A program made the translations under genes and the position numbers. Below, piece by piece: positions 34,880-43,917 of a DNA stretch of 45,135 nucleotides. The notes below the pieces were generated by a model. That model made no database searches, was not told the DNA's origin, and saw only the letters and a list, made by a program, of their open reading frames with translations. The stretch's first letter is position 1, and each line of letters begins with the position of its first letter. Source of the stretch: Corynebacterium kroppenstedtii (GTDB lineage: Bacteria; Actinomycetota; Actinomycetes; Mycobacteriales; Mycobacteriaceae); contig NZ_QFRA01000012.1 of the NCBI RefSeq assembly GCF_003243515.1, positions 1-45,135 on the forward strand, given 5' to 3'.

Positions 34880-35209
34880 ATGGTGATCCACCCTGATGTT
34901 TTAGCTTTATCCGGTGCAGCATCGGCGGACCTACATAGCACCGCTATACACGCTACCGCGCTCGCTTCCTCGGCCCCTTCGTCGTTGTCTCAGTCCATCG
35001 CGGACGCATGGAATTCGGCAGAGCAATGGATAATCTCTTTATCCGTGTGGGGCCAAGCGCCCATCGTCATACCGATTGTCGTCGTTGTGTCGATGGGTGT
35101 GGCGTGGGCCGTTCTTCACCTTGTTGATAAGGTCGGTATACCGATCGAGAATGCAATTAACGATCGCAACCTGACAGCGGACGGCGATGATGGGAAGGAG
35201 GACTCGTGA
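34880..35209 (+). CDS. Small single-span membrane protein
   Basis: 109 residues, family not recognised. A Ser/Ala-rich N-terminal half is followed by one membrane segment (APIVIPIVVVVSMGVAWAVLHLV, about residues 59-81) and a short acidic tail (DGDDGKEDS). ATG 34880 has AGGAGCAGGG at 34861-34870. It is divergent from crtB and its stop overlaps the start of a 26-codon gene (GTGA), suggesting the two products work together. Function unknown. Confidence 0.7.
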   Translation: MVIHPDVLALSGAASADLHSTAIHATALASSAPSSLSQSIADAWNSAEQWIISLSVWGQAPIVIPIVVVVSMGVAWAVLHLVDKVGIPIENAINDRNLTADGDDGKEDS

Positions 35210-35286
35210 AGAATTCCCAGGTGAGAAACTTCCTCTTTCTCCTCATCGCGGTTATCGTGGTCGCCTACCTCGTGGCGCATTTCTAG
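35206..35286 (+). CDS. 26-residue membrane microprotein
   Basis: GTG 35206 to TAG 35284-35286 encodes 26 residues: a short polar start (MKNSQVRN) and a single membrane helix (FLFLLIAVIVVAYLVAHF). The ribosome site AAGGAGG (35195-35201), four bases upstream, is one of the strongest in the window, and the start overlaps the previous stop as GTGA. These two facts argue that it is translated. Single-helix microproteins often bind larger membrane partners; the neighbour at 34880-35209 is the obvious candidate. Too short for ordinary gene calling. No family recognised. Confidence 0.6.
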   Translation: MKNSQVRNFLFLLIAVIVVAYLVAHF

Positions 35287-37349
35287 TGCGCCTCACCGCC
35301 GCGGGCGACTCCGCCAGAAATTTGTGAAGCCCAGCAATAATGGCCGCCGAATCCGGACGTTCATCGCGCGCAAGCCCGTCGTAGGACACGTTGGCGGGAG
35401 TCCCGTCGAAGTCACCGTGCTTGCGCACCGTGTCGAGAACGCGGTTCTGCCACTCCAGGTCGTTCGCATCCTCTTCTTCCGGATCCGACGTCAAAATTCC
35501 TAGTTTCTGGCGCAGCGTCACGTGCTCGCCGTCTAAGTATCCGGCGGTCGGGGGCAAAATCATGAGTCGTGACCGACGCCAAGCACAAGTGTCGATAATT
35601 CTCGGAGTGACGCGGCGCATCGTTGTCATTTTCAAACCAGAGAATCGACGTTCCCATGATGCCGCGCGATTGCAGATAATCTTGAACCCACGGTTCAAAT
35701 GTGCCGAGATCTTCACCGACGACGACGGCACCGGCGCGTTCCGCCTCCAGCGCGAGAATGCCCACCATCGCCGCGTGGTCGTAGTTCACGTACGTCCCGG
35801 CGCGGGGATCAGCTGCTTCGCCAGGTGCGGGGCGGTGTATCCACCACAGGCGGAAGAGTCCCAAGATGTGGTCAACCCGGATACCTCCGGCGTGGCGGAG
35901 GACAGTGCGCAGCAGGTCACGCCATGGGCGATACCCTGCTTCGGCTAGCTTCCACGGGTGCCATGGGGGTTGGGACCAGTCCTGACCCATTTGGTTATAC
36001 CCATCGGGCGGTGCGCCCACCGAACAATCCGGTGCTAGGTAGGGGGCCAGTGCTTCCGCGTCCGATCCACCGGGGTGGACTCCTACCGCAAGATCAGCCA
36101 TCAGCCCGAGGCTCATTCCGCTATCACGTGCGGTCACGTCGGCTGCTTCGAGCTGCTCGTCGACGATCCACTGGAGCCACTGGTAAAAGCCGATCCAATA
36201 GTCGCGGGGAGGGAACGAATTGTCGTCACTGTCATGACCGAGCTTCTCGCGCCACCACGGTTCTGCCTGGTCAGCGCACCATTGCGCAAAGTGGGTGAGA
36301 CCCTCGCCCTCATGCTCAGCAAAGGTATCGAAGGCGTGTTGCCGCGTCGCCGACCGTTCGACGTCGTAAATGTCTTTCAAGCTCAGCAACTTGTCGGCAT
36401 AAATAGGGTTCCGGTTGATATAGGCCGACGAGGTGTTCTCCGGGTAATGACGACGCCCCCGCTTCTGCAGTGCCTCGGCGTCGTCGTCGGGGAGGTGGGC
36501 GGCCTCGGGGATCGCGCCGGGACGAATATAGATCGGGTTGATATAGCGGCGCGTGGTGGGAAGATACGGTGAATCCTCCACCGGCGGCGCGGGTTCCGCT
36601 GCGTGAAGTGGGTTAGTGAGGATAAATGAGCTTCCCTGTTCTGCGGCATGGCGGGCGAGCGTGCCCAGGGTGTAGAAATCTCCGATTCCCCAGGCCCCGG
36701 AATCGCGGACCGAATAGAGCTGCGCCATCAAACCCGCTTGGGGATGAGCGACGAGGTCGTCGGCGGCAGAGAGGCGGGAGGGCGTAATAATGAGGGTCGT
36801 TTCTGCCTGGCCGCGTGTGGGGGAGGAGGCATAAATGGTGTGCCATCCCAGTGGCAGGTCTTTCGGGACAGTAAATGACGCCTGCCCGTAGCTCGCCGCG
36901 CCAGAAGCATGAGAAGCCGCGCTTGCCCCGTCCGCGCCCGACTCGGATTCACTATCCGTAAGCGGTTCCCCGGCATGGTCAACGGGATAATCGACGTGCC
37001 TCGCGGGGGTGAGATCCTCAATCTGGTGGCAGTCACGCCGTTCACCGTCTTCGGTGACTACCCAGACGTCCACAGGTTCGCCGTCGATAACGTGAACGGG
37101 GAAGGTGACATCTTCGCCTTCGACTCCGATCACGGTGGGGGGAAGGGAGCGGGTGGCTTCTTTGGTGTAAAAGTATTCGCTAGCTGCATCGATGCCGGCG
37201 TCGTCGTGGGAAAAACTCAGGCCAAGGGCGTGGAGGGTGTTTTCGAGTGTTTCGTCGGCGATGTCCACGTGGGAGCCGCGATAGTCGGTGTAGGACGTTG
37301 CAACGCCACAGTGTGCGCTGAGGGAGCGGAGTTTTTCTGAGTAGGTCAC
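35252..37349 (-). pseudogene. malQ: 4-alpha-glucanotransferase (amylomaltase), frameshifted near the C-terminus
   Basis: GH77 enzyme transferring maltodextrin segments in maltose/glycogen metabolism. From GTG 37349 (VTYSEKLRSL...) an intact enzyme would have about 698 residues, as in C. glutamicum. The nucleophile is in GLMADLAVGVHPGG and the acid/base in VVVGEDLGTF. Directly after the third catalytic aspartate (SVTTHD) the frame breaks: GAT TTT GCC reads as if one T too many is present in the run at 35556-35559; with three T the chain continues DLPPTAGYLDGEHVTLRQKLG... to 35252. As read, translation runs into a foreign tail and stops at 35412 (645 residues), losing about 100 C-terminal residues. 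A sequencing error or phase variation is possible. The real tail overlaps the 26-residue gene on the other strand. Confidence 0.8.
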
Positions 37350-37470
37350 GGGGCCATTCTTGCAGAAAGATGATGTCTGAACAGGCTCGCGTGGGGACGT
37401 AGCGGGGGTCATGCTGCAGCCGTCGGGAAAATGAGTGCTGCTTGTGGGGGTGGTGGTGGCCCGGATGTGA

Positions 37471-37501
37471 TGGGGGATAGCATTAATTATTTGATCCCCC
37501 A
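37471..37501. promoter_or_regulatory. Inverted repeat in the malQ-fadD divergent region
   Basis: TGGGGGAT (37471-37478) and ATCCCCCA (37494-37501) are perfect reverse complements around a 15-base AT-rich centre containing TTAATTA. It lies between malQ (start 37349) and the acyl-CoA ligase (start 37589), the place for a shared operator. Which regulator would bind is unknown. Confidence 0.45.
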
Positions 37502-37588
37502 CATGGAGTGGGAGGAATAGCGTAGATTATTCACCAATCACAAAAGTAGCGTAGGTCACACAGTCAGGTACTCGGAGGTTAATGAACA

Positions 37589-39421
37589 ATGCAAGAAAGC
37601 TCGACCAAGGCCCTCTACTCAGTGGGTGAGAATGAAACCTGTTTGACCGCAGTTCTGGAAAACAATAAACGACGCCCCAAGCTGGCGTTATTCACCCGTC
37701 CCAAGAATTTTGAGTGGGTCAGTGTGACGTCTGAGGAGTTCATTGCCGAGGTCATGGCTGTGGCGAAGGGGCTTATTGCCAATGGCGTTGAGCATGGCGA
37801 TCGTGTCGCATTGCTGTCGGAAACGCGATACGAGTGGACGGTCATGGACTTCGCCATTTGGGCCGCGGGGGCAGTGACTGTTCCGATTTATGGTTCGTCG
37901 TCCGCAAGTCAGATTCAGTGGATTATTGAAGATTCAGGAACCGTTTTCGCGATAACAGAAACTCGTGAGCACACCGAACTTATGCGGTTCTTGGAATTGG
38001 ATAGCGATGGAAAACCACGCTTAAAAGGTTCTCCAACTAAACTACGGCGCATTTTGGAATTCAATTCCTCAGCCTTGGATACCCTCGCCTTTGAAGGTCG
38101 TGATGTGTCCGATGACATCGTCTGGGAGCGTATCCATTCAACGAAATCTTCTGACTTAGCAAGTTTGGTGTATACCTCCGGTACTACGGGCCGGCCGAAG
38201 GGATGCCGGCTCACCCACGCTAATTGGTTAGCTGAAGCACGTTCTCTGTTGACCCACAATATCGGTCGAACTATTGCTCGCCCCGGCATGCGGTACATTA
38301 CTTTCCTCCCCTTAGCCCACGTATTTGCGCGGGCCATTTCTTTGGCGATGGCAGTCGGTGGAGCACAGCAATCTCATTGGTCCGATTTTTCCACGATCAG
38401 CATCGAATTCCAGCGCGCACAGCCGAATTTGATTCTGGGTGTTCCGCGAGTTTTTGAAAAAGTCCGTAATGGTGTGCAGGCCCAGGCGAAGAGTAAAGGA
38501 CCGTTAGGCATGCTGTTGTTTGCTCGTGCTGAAGCAACAGCTATTCAGTACTCGAAGGCTCTGGACGACGGTGGTCCGTCGCGTGTCTTGAGGTGGCGGC
38601 GAGCCCTCTATGACCGCCTCATGTACCGCAAGGTTCGTGCCGCCATGGGTGGGGCGGTTCAATTTGGCATATCCGGTGGCTCGGCCATGAACCCTGAGCT
38701 ACTCCACTTCTTCCGAGGGATCGGAACTACCGTTTATGAAGGCTATGGTTTGACGGAATCCGCTGCCGCATTCTGCGTCAACTACGACGACAACATCATC
38801 GGAACAGTGGGGCGCCCGTCCGGTGGTTGTTCTGCCCGCATTTCCAAGGGGGGAGAAGTGTGCTTGAAGGGACCCGTTGTTTTCGATGGGTACTGGAATA
38901 ACGAGGAAGCAACCAAGGAATGCTTCGATGACGATGGCTACTTCCACACCGGCGATTTGGGCGAGATTCTAGATTCCGGACACATCAAGATCACCGGCCG
39001 AAAGAAAGAATTGCTGGTGACCGCGGGCGGCAAGAATGTGTCGCCTGGTCCTTTGGAAGATCGCATACGCACGCACCCCTTGATCAGCCAAGTGATGCTC
39101 GTCGGCGATGGCCAGCCATTCATTGGGTGCCTTGTCACGCTCGACGAGGTCGCCTTGGAGAAGTGGAAGCGCGATCACGGTATTAATGACAATGTGAGCA
39201 ACCGCGAGTTGCACGCCAACCCGGTGTTGCGGGCAGAGATCCAGGACGCCATTAACGACGCCAACAGCACGGTATCGCATGCGGAGGCCGTCAAAAAGTT
39301 CCATATCCTTGACCGCGACTTCACCGAGGAAGAGGGCGAACTGACCGCGACCTTGAAGGTCAAGCGGCATGTGGTGATGCAACACTTCGCTCGGGATATT
39401 GCGAACCTGTATCAGAATTAA
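37589..39421 (+). CDS. Long-chain fatty-acid-CoA ligase (FadD15-like)
   Basis: Activates fatty acids to acyl-CoA through an acyl-adenylate, at the cytoplasmic membrane face. 610 residues from ATG 37589 with GGAGG at 37574-37578. AMP-binding motifs: YTSGTTGRPKGCRLTH from about residue 195, FLPLAHVFARA, GVPRVFEKV, the YEGYGLTES adenylate motif, GYFHTGDLGEI and the ITGRKKELLVTAGGKNVSPGPLE hinge, then the C-terminal lysine region ELTATLKVKR. The architecture is that of the bacterial/eukaryotic long-chain ligases such as mycobacterial FadD15. A short overlapping frame at 37582-37629 starts closer to the ribosome site but is probably incidental. Codon use looks slightly more AT-rich than its neighbours. 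Confidence 0.93.
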   Translation: MQESSTKALYSVGENETCLTAVLENNKRRPKLALFTRPKNFEWVSVTSEEFIAEVMAVAKGLIANGVEHGDRVALLSETRYEWTVMDFAIWAAGAVTVPIYGSSSASQIQWIIEDSGTVFAITETREHTELMRFLELDSDGKPRLKGSPTKLRRILEFNSSALDTLAFEGRDVSDDIVWERIHSTKSSDLASLVYTSGTTGRPKGCRLTHANWLAEARSLLTHNIGRTIARPGMRYITFLPLAHVFARAISLAMAVGGAQQSHWSDFSTISIEFQRAQPNLILGVPRVFEKVRNGVQAQAKSKGPLGMLLFARAEATAIQYSKALDDGGPSRVLRWRRALYDRLMYRKVRAAMGGAVQFGISGGSAMNPELLHFFRGIGTTVYEGYGLTESAAAFCVNYDDNIIGTVGRPSGGCSARISKGGEVCLKGPVVFDGYWNNEEATKECFDDDGYFHTGDLGEILDSGHIKITGRKKELLVTAGGKNVSPGPLEDRIRTHPLISQVMLVGDGQPFIGCLVTLDEVALEKWKRDHGINDNVSNRELHANPVLRAEIQDAINDANSTVSHAEAVKKFHILDRDFTEEEGELTATLKVKRHVVMQHFARDIANLYQN

Positions 39422-39592
39422 CCACCCCTCGGCGCGCCGCAGTGCAATGGGCTCCCCGCTGCCTTATGGTTATCCCCGTCCCTATTTGATACCGGTTGTG
39501 CAGAGTGATCAGTCGTCCGGAAGCAGCCGTTCCCGACATGATTTCTCCTGCTCCCATCGCCTGGTTCGGTCGATTCTGTGAGGAGTTCGCCT

Positions 39593-40306
39593 GTGCTTGA
39601 AGAGTCTCCCGCTCGGTGTAGCGCTACGGAAAGGCTTCGCGAGCTCACTCAGGAGGTCTCCGATATTGGCGACGAGGTCGCCACCTATATCGATAACATC
39701 GGTGAAGCCCTCGCCGATTGGGATGCAGATCTTGCCGACGATTGCCTAGAAGAATGTGACGTCATTATCCGCGAGGCCCGCGAGGACATCCGCAGTGTGG
39801 TGCCCGAACTCGACGGAATCCGCCGCGCTCTGACGTCGGGACTAAAAAGTGGGGTGCTCTCGGCGGGGCCGGGGGCACGTGAGCGCTCTGGTCGCCCGAT
39901 GACGGGTCTGCCGAATGAGCCGCTCAAAGTCACCGCGGAATCGCTGACTCACTGCTTTCCCATCCCGACGGTGGTGGACGCGAACGCTGTGAGCACCGCG
40001 TTGACGAGCCGCACAGAGACCGCGTCGGGGCTGTGCGCCGATGTGGCCAGCTGGGCGGAGTACCAGACGAACCTGGCCGTGGATGATGCGTCGTCAACCA
40101 ATCTGTCGATCGTTTTCGCGCGAGCCTACGACCATGTGGTCAGTGCCATTGACGCGTGGAAGAACACCGTGGCCTGGCCGTATCCGCCGTTTACCCGGAT
40201 GATGCGGGGAACCTGCCCGCCGCCGTTCTTGGAGGAGCGTGCGCGGGTGGACCGCATCGTGGCGAGTGTGGCGTCGCGCCGCCAAGGTGGCCACTTTGCC
40301 TCCTGA
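39593..40306 (+). CDS. Conserved hypothetical protein
   Basis: 237 residues from GTG 39593, with GAGGAG (39580-39585) seven bases upstream; GTG 39578 is a weaker alternative. Mostly helical and acidic in the first third (RELTQEVSDIGDEVATYIDNIGEALADWDADLADDCLEECDVIIREARED), no signal peptide and no membrane segment. Nothing in it resembles a named family. The 3' end overlaps the start of hemW by 20 bases, so it is probably cotranscribed with it. Confidence 0.7.
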   Translation: MLEESPARCSATERLRELTQEVSDIGDEVATYIDNIGEALADWDADLADDCLEECDVIIREAREDIRSVVPELDGIRRALTSGLKSGVLSAGPGARERSGRPMTGLPNEPLKVTAESLTHCFPIPTVVDANAVSTALTSRTETASGLCADVASWAEYQTNLAVDDASSTNLSIVFARAYDHVVSAIDAWKNTVAWPYPPFTRMMRGTCPPPFLEERARVDRIVASVASRRQGGHFAS

Positions 40307-41468
40307 GAAGAAGGATTCTTTCGGGGTTTATATCCATGTCCCTTTTTGTGTGACACGCTGCGGCTATTGCGACTTCAATACCTACACACCGAGGGAACTG
40401 GGTGTTCGTGACGACGCCCCCTCGCCCGTCCTCCAGTATCTCGACGCCGTCGAGCGTGAACTTTCCCGAGCTGCCGAGCGTTACCGTCTGCCACCAGCCG
40501 ATACGGTGTTCGTCGGCGGGGGAACACCATCCTTGGTGGGGGCAGAGGGGTTAACGCGAGTGCTCAACGCCGTGCGCTCGTCGATGGGTTTGAGTCCAGG
40601 AGCAGAGGTAACGACGGAGGCCAACCCGGAGTCCACCTCGCCAGAGTTCTTCTCAGGGTTGCGCGAGGCCGGTTTTACCCGGGTGAGCTTAGGGATGCAG
40701 TCCGCGTCGGAGAAAGTACTTCGAGTGCTGGACAGGCGTCACACTCCCGGCAGGCCGGTTGCTGCTGCTCAGGAGGCGCGCCGGGCAGGGTTCGATCACG
40801 TCAACCTTGACCTTATTTATGGCACGCTCAGGGAAGTGGACGATGATGTTAAGCGTTCGGTCGATGCGGTTCTTAGCGCTGATGTTGATCATGTCTCGGC
40901 CTATTCGCTGATTATCGAGCGGGGAACGGCGATGTTCCGCAAAGTGCGCCACGGCGAGCTTACCGAAACTGATGAGGACACATTGGCCCGTCGGTACGGC
41001 ATGATCGACAACGCGCTGAGCGGGCAGGGTTTCTCCTGGTACGAAGTCTCTAACTGGTCGCGTCCGGGTGGCGAGTGCCGGCACAATTTGGTCTATTGGC
41101 GCGACGGCGACTGGTGGGGTGCCGGACCGGGCGCGCACGGCCACATCGGCAACCAGAGATTCGTCAATGTCAAGCACCCCGCCCGCTACTCTGCGATGAT
41201 CAGCGGGAGCGAGGACGGGCTTGCTCTGAAGAACGTCGAGGATTTAACTCCCTCTGAACGTCATGAGGAGCGCGTAATGTTGGCTTTGAGGTTGGCCGAG
41301 GGGATCGAGGAATCCCAGCTGCCTGAATCAACAACATCATGCGTGCAGCGGTTTATTGATGACGGGTTGTTGTGGCGTCCTTCTCCCGATCGGGTGGCGG
41401 TCACGAATCGTGGGCGTTTATTAGCGGATGGGGTCATCACCGATATCCTGGTGAGTGAAGACGACTAG
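40287..41468 (+). CDS. hemW: Radical SAM heme chaperone HemW (coproporphyrinogen oxidase-like)
   Basis: Radical SAM protein of the HemN/HemW family; the HemW branch binds and transfers heme rather than oxidising coproporphyrinogen. The iron-sulfur motif is C21-x3-C25-x2-C28 in HVPFCVTRCGYCDFNTY, followed by GGGTPSLV (SAM binding), EANPESTSPEF, RVSLGMQSASEKVLRVLDRRHT and LDLIYG. 393 residues from GTG 40287; the open frame reaches back to 40239 inside the preceding gene. The lack of the extra N-terminal residues found in true HemN favours HemW. hrcA follows 68 bases later, as in many actinobacteria. Confidence 0.9.
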   Translation: MATLPPEKKDSFGVYIHVPFCVTRCGYCDFNTYTPRELGVRDDAPSPVLQYLDAVERELSRAAERYRLPPADTVFVGGGTPSLVGAEGLTRVLNAVRSSMGLSPGAEVTTEANPESTSPEFFSGLREAGFTRVSLGMQSASEKVLRVLDRRHTPGRPVAAAQEARRAGFDHVNLDLIYGTLREVDDDVKRSVDAVLSADVDHVSAYSLIIERGTAMFRKVRHGELTETDEDTLARRYGMIDNALSGQGFSWYEVSNWSRPGGECRHNLVYWRDGDWWGAGPGAHGHIGNQRFVNVKHPARYSAMISGSEDGLALKNVEDLTPSERHEERVMLALRLAEGIEESQLPESTTSCVQRFIDDGLLWRPSPDRVAVTNRGRLLADGVITDILVSEDD

Positions 41469-41536
41469 CGGGCTCTACGAGCTAGCGGTTTGTCACGAGG
41501 TCCACGGTTGGTCGACGACACGATAAGGAGGTACTG

Positions 41537-42559
41537 ATGGCTGGAACTCAAGAACGCCGTGCTGAGGTGTTGCGGGCCATCGTGACCGATTACATTACGT
41601 CGCGGGAACCGGTGGGCTCGAAGTCGTTGGTCGAGCGACATAAATTGGGCGTGTCATCAGCGACGATCCGCAATGATATGGGTGTGTTGGAAGCGGAAGG
41701 CTATATCACGCAGCAGCACGCTAGCTCCGGACGGATTCCCACAGAGAAGGGCTACCGGGCGTTCGTCGACACGATCCATGACATTAAGCCCTTGTCCAGG
41801 GCGGAGCACCGTGCCATTTTGTCCTTCCTTCAAGATGGTGTCGATTTGGAGGATGTTTTACGACGTAGCGTCCATTTGCTAGCGCAGTTGACCAGGCAAG
41901 TTGCTGTGGTTCAAGTGCCGACGCTGACCGTCAGCCATGTCAAGCACTGCGAAATCGTGCAGCTGACGCCTCACCGCCTTCTCTTGGTGTTAATTACGGA
42001 CACGGGACGTGTGGAACAGCGGAATGTGGAGGTCACGTCGGAAATTCCGACAGACGATGTTCCGCGAGTTCGCGACGCGGTGAACCGTGCGCTGAGTGGC
42101 AAGACGCTGGCAGAAGCTCCCGATGCAATGGAATCGTTGGTAGCTCATGCGCCGCGTGAGCTGCGGTCGGTCATTGTTGCGTGCGCCACTGTGATCGTCG
42201 AAACCCTTGTTGAACGCCCGTCCGACCGCCTGATTCTTGCCGGGGCGTCGAATTTGACCCGTACTCAGGAGGGGTCCAACGCGTTGCGGCCCGTGCTGGA
42301 GGCTCTTGAGGAGCAAGTGGTGGTGCTGAAACTGCTGGCGGTTGCTCGGGATCTGGAGTCCGTGCACGTGTCCATCGGTGAGGAGAACGAAACTGAGGAG
42401 CTCCGGGGCGCGTCCATCGTGTCTGCTGGGTATGGCGGGGTGGCTGAGCGGCTGGGTGGTTTAGGTGTCGTTGGGCCAACATTTATGGATTATCCAGGTA
42501 CGATGTCGCACGTTGCCGTCGTCGCTAAGTATGTTGGTGACGTTCTCCGCGGGGAGTGA
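41537..42559 (+). CDS. hrcA: Heat-inducible transcription repressor HrcA
   Basis: Binds CIRCE operators and represses chaperone genes; activity depends on GroEL. 340 residues with ATG 41537 set by AAGGAGGT (41525-41532). N-terminal winged helix: RRAEVLRAIVTDYITSREPVGSKSLVERHKLGVSSATIRNDMGVLEAEGYI, then QQHASSGRIPTEKGYRAFVD. The C-terminal GAF-like domain is complete (VVLKLLAVARDLESVHVSIGEENETEELRGASIVSAGYG, GVVGPTFMDYPGTMSHVAVVAKYV). A CIRCE element lies directly downstream, in front of dnaJ. Confidence 0.97.
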   Translation: MAGTQERRAEVLRAIVTDYITSREPVGSKSLVERHKLGVSSATIRNDMGVLEAEGYITQQHASSGRIPTEKGYRAFVDTIHDIKPLSRAEHRAILSFLQDGVDLEDVLRRSVHLLAQLTRQVAVVQVPTLTVSHVKHCEIVQLTPHRLLLVLITDTGRVEQRNVEVTSEIPTDDVPRVRDAVNRALSGKTLAEAPDAMESLVAHAPRELRSVIVACATVIVETLVERPSDRLILAGASNLTRTQEGSNALRPVLEALEEQVVVLKLLAVARDLESVHVSIGEENETEELRGASIVSAGYGGVAERLGGLGVVGPTFMDYPGTMSHVAVVAKYVGDVLRGE

Positions 42560-42615
42560 TCAGCGGGGAGTGATCGGAGCGGTCCGCGAACCTCGTGGCA
42601 GACGCCGTCGGAAAA

Positions 42616-42642
42616 CTAGCACTCAAAGTACAAGAGTGCTAA
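42616..42642. promoter_or_regulatory. CIRCE operator upstream of dnaJ
   Basis: CTAGCACTC (42616-42624), nine bases, GAGTGCTAA (42634-42642): 17 of 18 positions match the CIRCE consensus TTAGCACTC-N9-GAGTGCTAA. It is 57 bases after hrcA and 122 before dnaJ, with TATTAT at 42666-42671 as a possible -10 just downstream. HrcA should repress an internal promoter for dnaJ here. Confidence 0.92.
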
Positions 42643-42763
42643 AACTGAGCACGAGTGGAAGAAAGTATTATTATCGCGAGATTCCCCGCTTTTAACCATT
42701 ATTAAATTGTGAATAAAGCTAACCCCTGAACACTGACGTAGGTAAACAAGGAGTACGTGAGCT

Positions 42764-43909
42764 GTGGCTCGAGATTATTACGGAATATTAGGCGTCGACA
42801 GAAATGCTTCTGACGCGGACATTAAGAAAGCTTTCCGACGCAAGGCGCGGAAGTATCACCCCGATGTCAATGATTCCGCTGAGGCCGCTGACAAATTCAA
42901 CGAACTCAAAATCGCCCAAGAGGTGCTGACCGATCCGCAAAAGCGAAGCATCGTCGATGCCGGCGGTGACCCCGAGGCACAGCCGAATTATGGTGGCGCA
43001 GGCGGATTCTCGGGCGGCTTCGGCGGTGGCGGCCTGGGGGATATTTTCGAGCAGTTCTTCGGTGGTGCGGGCGCAGGAATGCGTGGGCCGAAACCGCGTG
43101 TGCGCCCTGGTAACGACGCTCTCGTCCGCATGAAGCTCGATCTCGCCGAGTGCTACACCGGTGTTTGCAAAGAGGTCACCGTCGATACAGCCATCTTGTG
43201 CGACGCCTGCCAGGGCAAAGGTTCTCAATCTGGCCAGTCGCCAGTGACCTGCCCCACGTGCCAAGGCCGGGGCGAAGTCGTCGAAACGCAGCGCAGCTTC
43301 TTAGGGAATGTGCAAACTGTTCGGGAGTGCAGCCGCTGTGGTGGCACCGGCGAGATCATTAAAGATCCGTGCCCGAAGTGTGATGGCGACGGCCGCGTGA
43401 AGAAGCGTCGCCCCATCACCGTCGATATTCCGGCCGGTATTGACGACGGCATGCGTGTTCGTCTCTCGGGCCAGGGTGAAGTGGGTCCCGGTGGCGGGCC
43501 AGCCGGTGATCTTTATGTTGAGGTGCGCGTGGCGCCGGACAGCGTTTTTGTTCGCGAGGGCGATGACCTCCACTTGAGCGTGTCGGTGCCTATGGTCGAC
43601 GCCGCCCTGGGTACCTCTATTTCCGTGAAGGACCCGGTAGGGGAGGAATTCCCCCTCGATATTGCTCCGGGAACGCAGCCGGATGAAACCATCACCGTTG
43701 AGGGCCGTGGTATGCCGCGGATTCGGTCCGACCGCAAGGGGAATGTGGTGGCTCACGTCAGTGTCGCCGTGCCGACCAAGCTGGATTCCAAGACAGAGAA
43801 GCTGTTGAAGCAGGTGAAGAACCACCGCAAGGACGATGCCGTCGTGAATGACAGGGAATCAGGTGGCGGTTTCTTCTCCCGGCTGCGTAGTCGGTTTGTT
43901 GGGCGTTAA
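42764..43909 (+). CDS. dnaJ: Chaperone protein DnaJ
   Basis: Type I Hsp40 co-chaperone of DnaK, 381 residues. GTG 42764 with AAGGAG (42748-42753) ten bases upstream. J domain residues 1-70 with the HPD triad in KYHPDVN; Gly/Phe-rich region (GGAGGFSGGFGGGGLGDIFEQFF); four zinc repeats CDACQGKG, CPTCQGRG, CSRCGGTG and CPKCDGDG; then the substrate-binding C-terminal domain (VDIPAGIDDGMRVRLSGQGEVGPGGGPAGDLYV). This is the hrcA-linked DnaJ2 copy of actinobacteria. rsmE begins eight bases after the stop. Confidence 0.97.
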   Translation: MARDYYGILGVDRNASDADIKKAFRRKARKYHPDVNDSAEAADKFNELKIAQEVLTDPQKRSIVDAGGDPEAQPNYGGAGGFSGGFGGGGLGDIFEQFFGGAGAGMRGPKPRVRPGNDALVRMKLDLAECYTGVCKEVTVDTAILCDACQGKGSQSGQSPVTCPTCQGRGEVVETQRSFLGNVQTVRECSRCGGTGEIIKDPCPKCDGDGRVKKRRPITVDIPAGIDDGMRVRLSGQGEVGPGGGPAGDLYVEVRVAPDSVFVREGDDLHLSVSVPMVDAALGTSISVKDPVGEEFPLDIAPGTQPDETITVEGRGMPRIRSDRKGNVVAHVSVAVPTKLDSKTEKLLKQVKNHRKDDAVVNDRESGGGFFSRLRSRFVGR

Positions 43910-43917
43910 GTGTTTAC

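Noticed and set aside
34653..34886. 77-codon plus-strand frame before the small membrane proteins
   Set aside because: Overlaps the 5' end of crtB on the opposite strand, has no ribosome site and no recognisable features.
37582..37629. Short upstream frame (ATG 37582) overlapping the acyl-CoA ligase start
   Set aside because: Only 15 codons and just three bases from the ribosome site GGAGG, so the ATG at 37589 has the better spacing; no attenuator logic seen.
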